In this document: positions 1 to 6,431 of the stretch, piece by piece
Layout: each line of letters opens with the position of its first letter
Position numbering within the stretch: position 1 is the stretch's first letter
Source of the DNA: an uncultured Oscillospiraceae bacterium
GTDB lineage: Bacteria; Bacillota; Clostridia; Oscillospirales; Oscillospiraceae
Length of the DNA: 16,638 nt
NCBI GenBank assembly: GCA_905205085.1
Contig: CAJLCG010000044.1
Span: 1 to 16,638 of the forward strand
Direction: 5' to 3'
The notes under the pieces: model-generated
Databases searched by the model: none
Seen by the model: only the letters and a program-made list of their open reading frames with translations
Told to the model about the DNA's origin: nothing
Translations under genes and position numbers: made by a program

Positions 1-57
1 TGCTTCGTGTTTGTCACGTTGTTTAATTTACAAGGTACACACCGCTTTGCAGCGGCA
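1..57 (-). promoter_or_regulatory. Leader segment of a leftward stable-RNA (probably rRNA) operon
   Basis: Read on the minus strand this segment lies just downstream of the last of three tandem promoters. It contains a compact hairpin, CCGCT-GCAA-AGCGG (42-55), with a GNRA-type loop. Then comes ACCTTGTAAATTAAACAA, which resembles the conserved 'CTTGAAAACT'-type element found before 16S and 23S genes in many Firmicutes, followed by a small CGTG/CACG stem (6-18). No protein frame is convincing here. The rRNA gene itself is not in the window, so the assignment is inference from promoter strength, tandem arrangement and this motif. A tRNA cluster is the main alternative. Confidence 0.5.
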
Positions 58-63
58 GGAGTT

Positions 64-92
64 ATTTTACCACACCGTTTCGATCTTGTCAA
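64..92 (-). promoter_or_regulatory. Tandem stable-RNA promoter, proximal copy
   Basis: On the minus strand the -35 is a perfect TTGACA (87-92) and the -10 is TAAAAT (64-69), with a 17-bp spacer. The DNA upstream of the -35 (about 93-125) carries several A5-A6 tracts, as expected of an UP element. The block 62-102 is nearly repeated at 183-223. Confidence 0.8.
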
Positions 93-184
93 GAGCTTTT
101 TTCAAGTTTTTCAAACTTTTTTCAGCTCTCAGATCGGCCCGGCAGGCTTCTCCCTATTTCGTTGCCCTCGCAGGCGACTTGATT

Positions 185-213
185 ATTTTACCACATCTCG
201 GTTCGCTTGTCAA
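185..213 (-). promoter_or_regulatory. Tandem stable-RNA promoter, middle copy
   Basis: The minus-strand -35 is TTGACA (208-213) and the -10 is TAAAAT (185-190), with a 17-bp spacer. It shares GTGGTAAAATAA around the -10 with the proximal copy and lies exactly 121 bp upstream of it. An A-tract sits immediately upstream (217-223 as T on the plus strand). Confidence 0.8.
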
Positions 214-302
214 GAACTTTTTTCGCACCGTCAGGTGGTTTTTGTTCTCTCATTCAAGCTTACCTTTGGCTTGGAAACCACTGTCTCGCGGACAGCTTTG
301 AT

Positions 303-331
303 AGAATACCACCACCTTCCTCTTTTGTCAA
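303..331 (-). promoter_or_regulatory. Tandem stable-RNA promoter, distal copy
   Basis: The minus-strand -35 is TTGACA (326-331) and the -10 is TATTCT (303-308), with a 17-bp spacer. It lies 118 bp upstream of the middle copy. The region 340-362 is rich in A-tracts on the minus strand, consistent with an UP element. The spacer end GGTGG resembles the other two copies. Confidence 0.75.
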
Positions 332-398
332 CCCTTTCTTCGACTTTTTTCAAAAAAATTTTCCATGGTTATAGGGCCCCCTATTTTGCGTTCTCCAT

Positions 399-426
399 TT
401 GACAAGCTGTCGCCATAGACTATAAT
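399..426 (+). promoter_or_regulatory. Sigma-A promoter of the small orphan gene
   Basis: A consensus TTGACA (399-404) and TATAAT (421-426) are separated by 16 bp on the plus strand. The predicted transcript starts near 433 and has a short leader before the AAAGGAGG ribosome binding site at 456-463. It is back to back with the distal leftward stable-RNA promoter; the two -35 boxes are 67 bp apart. Confidence 0.8.
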
Positions 427-470
427 ATAGGTATCTTACTTGCTTCGGTTCTGGGAAAGGAGGCCGCGCA

Positions 471-887
471 ATGAACCTGGAATTGAACAACAAGCAGTTT
501 CGCAGACTGTTGGACCTGGTGTATATCGGGAACTGGATCTTAAATTCCACGCGGGGCGAGCAGCGCTTTGCTGACTACGACGAAGTAGAGAGCCTGGTAT
601 TTGGGAAAGCCTTAATGGAAGGCATGCCCGCTTTAGCTGAGATATACCACGGCGAGATCGTCCCCTCTCAGGCCTTTGTGGAGGGCGGAATCCACGAGGC
701 CATCATGGAATATGAAAACAATGTCTTCTTTGATATTTTAGCGGAGGATCTGGCCCGTCGGGATATGGATGACGCTCCCATTGATGAGAGCAACTACGAT
801 GAGCTTGCCAGCCGCATTGATGCCTATATCAGCGAGTTTGAAGAACACGGCACGGATAACATCTTGGTAGACATTGATATTCCTTAA
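471..887 (+). CDS. Small acidic protein of unknown function
   Basis: This encodes a 138-residue, strongly acidic cytoplasmic protein. I do not recognise a family. It has no signal peptide, no membrane segment and no cysteine pair or obvious catalytic motif. The N-terminal half (LNNKQFRRLLDLVYIGNWI) looks helical and amphipathic. The C-terminal half is dense in Asp and Glu and ends in LVDIDIP. The start is secure: ATG follows AAAGGAGG by 7 bases, and a consensus promoter sits 45 bases upstream. It stands alone, divergent from the leftward stable-RNA promoters and convergent with the zinc transporter operon, with which it shares a bidirectional terminator. Its expression is probably constitutive and strong. 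The gene is likely real; its function is unknown. Confidence 0.85.
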   Translation: MNLELNNKQFRRLLDLVYIGNWILNSTRGEQRFADYDEVESLVFGKALMEGMPALAEIYHGEIVPSQAFVEGGIHEAIMEYENNVFFDILAEDLARRDMDDAPIDESNYDELASRIDAYISEFEEHGTDNILVDIDIP

Positions 888-898
888 CCCAGGCAGCA

Positions 899-935
899 AA
901 AAGCCTGTGCGCTATTAAGCGCACAGGCTTTTTTA
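899..935. terminator. Bidirectional intrinsic terminator between convergent genes
   Basis: A perfect 12-bp stem (901-912 with 919-930, AAGCCTGTGCGC and its complement) closes a 6-base loop. It is flanked by a T run on the right (929-934) and an A run on the left (898-902), so it can work for both strands. It serves the small orphan gene from the left and znuB from the right. The znuB stop codon (933-935) lies inside the T run. Confidence 0.9.
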
Positions 936-1781
936 TGTCTTCTTTCGAAACAGGAAGGTGATCATGAACCATATCGCCAAATAGAGGGTTATGGCCGCAC
1001 CGGCGGAAGTATCGATGTAATAGGACGTCATCAATCCTACGATACCAGCCACCACTGCTCCCAGCAGGGAGAAGAGGTGATATTGGGTCATATTCTTGGC
1101 GATGTTCCGGGCGGCCGCGGCAGGCAGCACGATCAGGGCGTTAATGACCATCAGACCCACCCAGGTCATGGAGACGGTCACCACCACCGCAATGGCCACA
1201 GAGAAGATGGTCTCCTGCCAGAACACCTTTACTCCCCGGCTGTCCGCCAGAGCGGGATGGACGGCCGAGAGCATCAGCTGATTAAAGGACACTGCCCAGA
1301 GGACGATGATCAGCACCAGAATGACCGCCAGCAGTCCGATCTTAGCCGGCTCCACCGAGAGAATATCGCCGATGAGCAGGGCGTTGAATTTGGTAAAGGA
1401 CCGCCCGCCCAGGGTAGAAATAAAGATACCCAGAGCCACAGCGGTAGAGGAGAACACCCCGATCACCGTGTCGCTGGCCAGGGCGGAGCGGCGGCGCACC
1501 CAGTTAAAGAGCAGGGCAAACACCACTGCAAAGACCACCGCCGCCCAGGTAGGCTCGTTGAAGCCGCAGATGGCGCCGATGGCCATGCCGGTAAAGGCAG
1601 AGTGGCCCAAAGCGTCCGAAAAGAAGGACATGCGACTGTGGACCACCATGGTGGAAAGGATACCAAAGAGGGGCGAGATGACCAGCACCGCCAGCAGGGC
1701 GTTTTTCATAAAGTACATCCCGCCGCTCTGGGCCCAGTCAAAGGGCAGCAGCTCAACCAGGGAATACCAAAGTTCCATCAC
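933..1781 (-). CDS. znuB: Zinc ABC transporter, membrane permease (ZnuB-type)
   Basis: This is the integral membrane subunit of an ABC-3 family metal importer, which forms the channel for ions delivered by the lipoprotein and is powered by the ATPase encoded just upstream. The 282-residue length fits the family. Hydrophobic segments fill most of the chain, and the cytoplasmic coupling region SFFSDALGHSAFTGMAIG (about residues 52-70) is typical of ZnuB/MntB permeases. It is the last gene of znuA-znuC-znuB. The start overlaps the znuC stop: either GTG at 1781 (GTGA overlap) or the adjacent ATG at 1778 (TGATG) is possible, both behind the same G-rich ribosome binding site. The stop codon sits in the terminator T run. 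Zinc rather than manganese is inferred from the binding protein. Confidence 0.9.
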   Translation of the reverse strand: MMELWYSLVELLPFDWAQSGGMYFMKNALLAVLVISPLFGILSTMVVHSRMSFFSDALGHSAFTGMAIGAICGFNEPTWAAVVFAVVFALLFNWVRRRSALASDTVIGVFSSTAVALGIFISTLGGRSFTKFNALLIGDILSVEPAKIGLLAVILVLIIVLWAVSFNQLMLSAVHPALADSRGVKVFWQETIFSVAIAVVVTVSMTWVGLMVINALIVLPAAAARNIAKNMTQYHLFSLLGAVVAGIVGLMTSYYIDTSAGAAITLYLAIWFMITFLFRKKT

Positions 1782-2581
1782 CGCTCCCCTCCCTTCCCCA
1801 CCCGCAGGTGGAAGGTCTCATAAAATTCCGGAGAGGAGAGAATCTCCTCCGGAGGCCCGGATTTGAGCACCTTTTTATTGAGCAGAATTACCTTATCGGC
1901 AAACTGCTCCAAAGTAGCAAAGTCGTGGGTGGACAAAAGGATCGACAGGTCGTACTTGGTACGCAGCTCATCCAGCATCTCCAGCAGCTGGTGCTCTCCT
2001 TCGATGTCCACGCCGGACAGGGGCTCGTCCAGAATGAGGATATGGGGCACCGGCTCCAGCGCCAGAGCCAGAAGCACACGCTGAAGCTGTCCGCCCGACA
2101 GGGCTCCCATAGCCCGGTCCAGCAGATCCTCTCCGTGGACCCGCGCCAAGCTGCTGCGGCACCGCTCCCGGTATTTCTCCGGAATGGGCAGCCAAACCGG
2201 CCAGCGAGCGGTAGCGGCAGTGAAAAAGTCCAGCACACTCACCGGGTCTCCCCGGTCAAAGCTGGGGGACTGGGGCACATAGCCGATGAGGGGACGGCTG
2301 CCTCCGGTCACGGTACCATCTGCCAGGCGGATGGCAGGGCCGCCCGCCGGGGAAAAGGTAATATTTCCCCCGTAGGGAAGTTGCCCCAAGATGCTGCGGA
2401 ACAGGGTGGACTTACCTGCGCCGTTGGGGCCGATCAAAGCTGCAATTTCCCCGCAGTGGAGATGGAAGGACACATCCTCCAGGATCTCCTCCCCCTCCAG
2501 CCGGACGTTCAGCCCCTCCAGCTTCAAACAGCAGGCATCGGAACAGCCTCCCGCCATTTTTCCATGCTTAATTTTTCTCAT
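1778..2581 (-). CDS. znuC: Zinc ABC transporter, ATP-binding subunit (ZnuC-type)
   Basis: This is the ATPase that energises metal import through ZnuB. In the 267-residue reading the Walker A motif is GPNGAGKS (51-58), the Q-loop is YVPQ (101-104), the ABC signature is LSGGQ (161-165), Walker B is ILILDEP (181-187) and the switch histidine is H219 (STHD). The frame is open further upstream, but the ATG at 2581 is preferred. It overlaps the znuA stop in an ATGA junction and has an AGAGGT ribosome binding site 6-7 bases ahead, whereas the upstream extension would run backwards through the znuA coding end. A Cys-containing N-terminal extension (CSDACC, 13-18) precedes the ABC fold. The 3' end overlaps the znuB start, which suggests translational coupling through the operon. 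Confidence 0.92.
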   Translation of the reverse strand: MRKIKHGKMAGGCSDACCLKLEGLNVRLEGEEILEDVSFHLHCGEIAALIGPNGAGKSTLFRSILGQLPYGGNITFSPAGGPAIRLADGTVTGGSRPLIGYVPQSPSFDRGDPVSVLDFFTAATARWPVWLPIPEKYRERCRSSLARVHGEDLLDRAMGALSGGQLQRVLLALALEPVPHILILDEPLSGVDIEGEHQLLEMLDELRTKYDLSILLSTHDFATLEQFADKVILLNKKVLKSGPPEEILSSPEFYETFHLRVGKGGER

Positions 2582-3546
2582 TGAAGGACCTCTTCCCCGG
2601 CAAAGCCGTTGACGATCGCCTTTACATTGGAGGACAGCCCATCCAGATAGTTGCCCAGCTTTCCATCGTCGGGTCCATTCATCAGCATGGTGAGCTGGCC
2701 TACCTGACACCCGGTCTCCCGGGCGATGGCCTGGGCGGTGGCATCCGAGCCATTTACTTCGGTAAAAATAATGGGAATGTTGTTCTCCTTTACCAGAGAG
2801 ACCGTCTCATTGATGACCTGAGCGCTGGCCTCGCTGCCCTCCTCCTCCTCGATGGCAGCCAGGAGGGGCAGATCAAGGGCCTTGGCAAAGTACTGGAAAC
2901 CATCATGGAAGGTGATGAGACCGGAGATCGTGACACCGCCCTCCTGCTTCGCCTCCTGGATCATATCCTGGAGGTTGCTGTCCCAGCTGTTCAACAGGGC
3001 CAGGGCCTCTGTCAGATTATCAGAATAGATCTGAGCGTTGTCCGGGTCGACCTGCGAGAGCCCTTTCTGGATGTTTTCCACCATGATCATAGCATTTTCT
3101 GGGTCCATCCAGATGTGGGGGTCGTAGTGATCTCCGTCTTCCGCGTCCCCGTCGTGGTGGTCGTGGCCTACCGCCTCCAGCAGCTCTACGCCCTGGGCGC
3201 AGTCGATCACAGCTCCCTTGGTCTGGGCCAGAGCGTCACTCATAAACTCCTCCAGCCCCACGCCGTTCATGGCAATCACGTCGGCACTTTCAATGAGCTT
3301 CATGTCACCCACGGTCAGAGTGTAGTCGTGCAGGCAGCTTACTTCGCCGGTGTTCAGTCGCTCCACAACCACGCCGTCCACGTTCTCCGCCACGGCACTG
3401 GCCAGCAGATAGACCGGATAGGTGGTAGCCACCACCGTTAGTCGCGCCTCTTCCTGCTGGCTCTCCTGCCCCCCGTTTGTACTGCCGCAGGCGGTCAGCA
3501 GGAGGGTCAGGGATAAACCGAGGGCCAAAATGGCTCGTTTCTTCAT
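2578..3546 (-). CDS. znuA: Zinc-binding lipoprotein of the ABC importer (ZnuA/TroA family)
   Basis: This is the extracellular solute-binding protein that captures metal and delivers it to ZnuB. The 322-residue product begins with a lipoprotein signal ending LLTAC (Cys20 to be lipidated), so it is tethered to the outer face of the membrane. Cluster A-I metal ligands are visible at H73 (CLHDY), H144 (DPHIW) and H214 (ITFHDG). The fourth ligand is not certain from sequence alone. A His/Asp-rich loop (GHDHHDGDAEDGDHYDPH, about 127-144) is characteristic of zinc-specific members rather than manganese ones. The start at 3546 was chosen for the signal peptide and an AAGGAA ribosome binding site 8 bases upstream; an in-frame extension further upstream is not protein-like and crosses the promoter. 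The gene is first in the operon and ends in an ATGA overlap with znuC. Confidence 0.93.
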   Translation of the reverse strand: MKKRAILALGLSLTLLLTACGSTNGGQESQQEEARLTVVATTYPVYLLASAVAENVDGVVVERLNTGEVSCLHDYTLTVGDMKLIESADVIAMNGVGLEEFMSDALAQTKGAVIDCAQGVELLEAVGHDHHDGDAEDGDHYDPHIWMDPENAMIMVENIQKGLSQVDPDNAQIYSDNLTEALALLNSWDSNLQDMIQEAKQEGGVTISGLITFHDGFQYFAKALDLPLLAAIEEEEGSEASAQVINETVSLVKENNIPIIFTEVNGSDATAQAIARETGCQVGQLTMLMNGPDDGKLGNYLDGLSSNVKAIVNGFAGEEVLQ

Positions 3547-3591
3547 ATATTGTATTCCTTTCTGTGGTTCTGCTTCTTTCCCAACGTGCAT

Positions 3592-3620
3592 AGTATAGCT
3601 TCTTCTTGGAAATTTGTAAA
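3592..3620 (-). promoter_or_regulatory. Promoter of the znuACB operon
   Basis: On the minus strand TTTACA (3615-3620) and TATACT (3592-3597) are separated by 17 bp, about 45 bases ahead of the znuA start. The -35 hexamer lies within a perfect inverted repeat (3608-3630), so binding of a repressor there would block RNA polymerase. Confidence 0.75.
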
Positions 3621-3630
3621 CAAAATTTCC
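3608..3630. promoter_or_regulatory. Candidate metal-responsive operator (palindrome over the -35)
   Basis: Two perfect 8-bp arms, GGAAATTT and AAATTTCC, flank a 7-base centre, giving a 23-bp site that contains the znu -35 box. Operators of this size and place are usual for zinc or manganese repressors (Zur/Fur family, MntR-like). The sequence does not match a consensus I can name, so the regulator is unassigned. Confidence 0.55.
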
Positions 3631-3639
3631 CCGCAGCAA

Positions 3640-3670
3640 ACAGGCCGGCCCCACTCCGGGACCGGCCTGT
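3640..3670 (-). terminator. Hairpin terminator after the polysaccharide operon
   Basis: On the minus strand, 12 bases after the csaB stop codon, a GC-rich hairpin (about 12 pairs with one G-T wobble, ACAGGCCGG paired with CCGGCCTGT as its base) is followed by only a short TTTG stretch. It lies between the polysaccharide operon and the znu promoter. The stem is strong but the T-tract is weak, so termination may be incomplete. Confidence 0.6.
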
Positions 3671-3682
3671 TGAACGTCTGAT

Positions 3683-5896
3683 TTACTTCTTCGTTTTCTT
3701 CTCCAGCAGCTCCAGCAGCAGTTCCTCGTTATGCAGTGCCGCCTTGGCCAGAGCCTGGGACTTCTCCTGAAGCCGCTCCAGATTCTCCTCATAGTGGGCC
3801 ATCATATCATCGGCACAGGCCACGGCCTGCTCCAAATCAAAGTGCTCCACATGGCCTGCCGAGGGCATGTCCAGCTCCTGGAGATAGCTCTCCACCTTGG
3901 GGTCATAGACCAGCCCAATGCAGGGCACCGCCATACGGGCGGCGAAAATCAGGGTGTGCAGCCGCATAGCCACGCACAGCTTGGCCTTGCCCAGCACCGC
4001 CATCAGTTCTCGGGGCGTACAAGCGGTATCCAGCAGATAGGAGGGCTCCTCCATCAGCTCCCGTACCTGATTGGTGGTGGCCCGGTCGTGGCCGGGCTGC
4101 ATCAGCAGAAACAGGATCTCCATCCCATAGGTCCGCCGCAGATGGTCGCACAGACCGGCCAGCTGCTTGGGGAAGTCCCCCGTGCCCGGCCAGTTGCGCA
4201 CCGAGATGGCGGCAAAGGAAGCCCCCTGGGGCAGCTTGGCACAGCGCAGCAGCTCCTCTCCCCGCTCCTCCGGGGCCGGCGGCAGGTTGAACACCGGGTC
4301 TGCGGTCACATAGAGGTCCGGCCGCTTTACCCCCATCTCCCGCAGCTCATTGGCAGAGCTGCGGTCCCGAAGGGTAACCAGCGCGGCCCGCTCCACCGCC
4401 CGCTTTACCCGGCGGCGGTTCTCTGGCTTGCGCACGGGTCCAATGCCGTTGGCGTAGAGCATCACCGGCTTGCCGAACAGCTCCGCCCCCCGGATGATGG
4501 ACAGGTAGTACATGAGGGACCGGGTAGAGGTGCGGTCCTGGAGCAGACTTCCGCCACCGGAGAGCAGCGCGTCACAGTGGCGCAGCGCGTCCAGCACCTT
4601 CCAGAACCGGAACCGGGGCACGGCCTCCAGGCCGCACAAATTCCAGGTAAGCTGAGGGTCGTTGGAGAGCACGGTGACCGAGATATCCTTGCTGGCGGCC
4701 AGAATGCCCTCGTGGATGGACTGGAGGATGGCGTCGTCTCCGGCGTTGGAGAAGCCGTAGTATCCGCTCATCACAACCCGGTACTTGCGTCGGCGCACCT
4801 GCTCATAGACGTCCAGGCAGTCCTGGGCCATACGCTGCACGGAATAATAGGTCTGTACCGTCTGGCGGCCATAGGCCCCCAGGCGCTTCTTCTCCTCTTC
4901 CGAAAGAGAGAGGGCCTGTGTCACCGCCTGGTACAGGGTCTCCTCGTCCGCCACCGGGTCGGTGCGGCAGCAGAAATTCGTGTCAATGGCCTTCTGGAGC
5001 AGCTCCGGGCAGAAGAGCCCGGTGTGCCCCTGGGCTCCGGACAGGACCACCGGCTTTTCCTCCGCCATGGCCTCCAGGGCGGAGCGGGACACGCCCACAA
5101 ACAGCTGACAAGCCGCCGCCACCGCGTTTACGTCGGTGCGTGGACCGGTCAGCACCACACAGGTGCGGCCCATGCCCTGGTTGACCTGTTCCGCTCGCTC
5201 CTTGAGCTGGGCAAAGCTATCGCCGCCGCCGGTAATGAGCACATGAATGCCGGGATAGGCCTGATCCAGCCGAGGCGCCAGCTCGATGAGCTGCCGGGCG
5301 GTATGACAGGCCGCCTGATCCAGGCGGCTGACGTGGCCGATGACCACCCCGTCCCCCAGGCCAAACTCCTTCCGCACCGCCTCTCCGGACACATCCGGGG
5401 AAAACTTATTGGTGTCGATTCCGTTGATGGTAAGGGTGATGTGCTCGGCCGGCACGCCATATTCCCGGACCAGATAGTCCCGGATGTCCTCGCTCACCGC
5501 CAAAGTACGCTCGCCCCAGTTGGACAGCAGCTTCAGCACGCCGCTGACCTCAAAGACGCCATGGCAGGAGGTGACAAAGGGGAATTTCAGGCTTCTCTGC
5601 AAGGTACCGCACAGAAAGGCTGGGATGCGGGCGTGGGCATGGACGATATCCGGCTTTTCCTTGCGCAGAATATCCTTCAAGAGGGCCCGTGAGCGCATCA
5701 TGTCCCCCAGGCTGCGCCGATGCATGGGCACCTGGTAGTGCCGGATGCCCGCAGCCGTCACCTCCGGGACATACACGCCTCCGTTGGAGGCGATCACCAC
5801 CTCATGTCCTCTGGAGCGCAGCTCTTTGGACAGCTCCACGATATGGGTCTCGGCTCCGCCGATATCCAGCCCCATGGTCGCCATGAAAATCTTCAT
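3683..5896 (-). CDS. csaB: Fusion: GT4 glycosyltransferase + CsaB polysaccharide pyruvyl transferase
   Basis: This is a 737-residue two-domain cytoplasmic enzyme. Residues 1-365 form a GT4 glycosyltransferase: a glycine-rich start (GGAETHIVELS, 13-23), VHAHAR (85-90), NGID (158-161), and an ALEAMAEEKPVV donor-binding segment (273-284) in which the usual Gly is Glu. Residues 371-715 form a CsaB/WcaK-type pyruvyl transferase: GYYGFSNAGDDAIL (378-391), SGGGSLLQD (446-454), NGIGPV (483-488), ADPVF (532-536) and MRLHTLIFA (644-652). CsaB adds ketal pyruvate from PEP to secondary cell-wall polysaccharide, the ligand of SLH domains. CsaB is usually a single domain of about 350-380 residues, so the fusion is notable. 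It is last in the operon, 22 bases after the second DUF4330 gene, with an AAGGAG ribosome binding site. Domain calls are firm; the sugar substrate is unknown. Confidence 0.9.
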   Translation of the reverse strand: MKIFMATMGLDIGGAETHIVELSKELRSRGHEVVIASNGGVYVPEVTAAGIRHYQVPMHRRSLGDMMRSRALLKDILRKEKPDIVHAHARIPAFLCGTLQRSLKFPFVTSCHGVFEVSGVLKLLSNWGERTLAVSEDIRDYLVREYGVPAEHITLTINGIDTNKFSPDVSGEAVRKEFGLGDGVVIGHVSRLDQAACHTARQLIELAPRLDQAYPGIHVLITGGGDSFAQLKERAEQVNQGMGRTCVVLTGPRTDVNAVAAACQLFVGVSRSALEAMAEEKPVVLSGAQGHTGLFCPELLQKAIDTNFCCRTDPVADEETLYQAVTQALSLSEEEKKRLGAYGRQTVQTYYSVQRMAQDCLDVYEQVRRRKYRVVMSGYYGFSNAGDDAILQSIHEGILAASKDISVTVLSNDPQLTWNLCGLEAVPRFRFWKVLDALRHCDALLSGGGSLLQDRTSTRSLMYYLSIIRGAELFGKPVMLYANGIGPVRKPENRRRVKRAVERAALVTLRDRSSANELREMGVKRPDLYVTADPVFNLPPAPEERGEELLRCAKLPQGASFAAISVRNWPGTGDFPKQLAGLCDHLRRTYGMEILFLLMQPGHDRATTNQVRELMEEPSYLLDTACTPRELMAVLGKAKLCVAMRLHTLIFAARMAVPCIGLVYDPKVESYLQELDMPSAGHVEHFDLEQAVACADDMMAHYEENLERLQEKSQALAKAALHNEELLLELLEKKTKK

Positions 5897-5918
5897 GGGC
5901 AGTTACTCCTTCCCGGCC

Positions 5919-6431
5919 TCAGCCCTCCGGCTGGGCCGTATCAATGCTGACAATGCGGCCCAGGAAGAGGCCGTATTTATTGTTGAACTCCCGGCTGGAG
6001 TTGACACCCAGGTTATACACCCGGTTGAGCAGATAGTTTCCGTTCTCGTCGATCAGGCCCTGGCCCTCAATGGTGAGCAGCAGGTTATAGCGTCCCTGGG
6101 CGGGCACCACTTCACAGGTGCCGTCGTGCAGCTCCGCCTCGTAGGTACCGTCGCTGACCTGGATGTCGGTGATGGTACCCAGAGAGCCGCCGGTGCTGCG
6201 CTCCTTGTCGTAGATCTGATCGCCCACCTGAATGGCGTCCAGCATGTACTCGGGCTGATTGTGTACCTCCATCTGATAGACAATGGTGGTGGTAGACACG
6301 TTGCTGCCGGTCTGGGGCTTGTGGGTCTTGACGTAGATGGCCGCGGCCATGACGATCACCGCCAGAATGACGATCACGTCGATCACACTGATTTTGCCGA
6401 ACAGGCGTCCGTTGCGGTCAATGATTTTCAT
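5919..6431 (-). CDS. DUF4330-family membrane-anchored protein (second of a tandem pair)
   Basis: This 170-residue protein has one N-terminal transmembrane segment (about residues 16-34, VIDVIVILAVIVMAAAIYV) and a beta-rich domain probably on the outer face. The MKIIDRNGRLFGKISVIDVI opening and the later VGDQIYD (69-75), GTITDI (85-90) and GRIVSID elements fit DUF4330, a family often found inside bacterial polysaccharide clusters and without a known biochemical role. Its ATG overlaps the stop of the preceding DUF4330-like gene (ATGA), so the two are probably translated together. The chain lacks a recognisable catalytic motif. A structural or regulatory role in polymer export or assembly is only an inference from neighbours. 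Confidence 0.75.
   Translation of the reverse strand: MKIIDRNGRLFGKISVIDVIVILAVIVMAAAIYVKTHKPQTGSNVSTTTIVYQMEVHNQPEYMLDAIQVGDQIYDKERSTGGSLGTITDIQVSDGTYEAELHDGTCEVVPAQGRYNLLLTIEGQGLIDENGNYLLNRVYNLGVNSSREFNNKYGLFLGRIVSIDTAQPEG

Noticed and set aside
7..402. A 131-codon plus-strand frame at the left edge
   Set aside because: It runs through all three leftward promoters, its start lacks a ribosome binding site and the product is Phe- and Leu-rich only because of T-tracts in the promoter DNA.
2582..2710. Upstream extension of znuC to 2710
   Set aside because: The extension overlaps the coding end of znuA, has no ABC-like sequence and lacks a ribosome binding site. ATG 2581 gives the usual ATGA junction.
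3547..3792. Upstream extension of znuA to 3792
   Set aside because: It would place the lipoprotein signal in mid-protein and translate through the csaB end, terminator and znu promoter. The start at 3546 has a ribosome binding site and a textbook lipobox.
3731..5692. A 653-codon plus-strand frame opposite the GT4-CsaB gene
   Set aside because: It is an antisense frame to a gene with firm GT4 and CsaB motifs, has biased composition and no ribosome binding site. Similar antisense frames opposite murJ (9462-10991) and the ligase-like gene (8210-9262) were rejected for the same reason.
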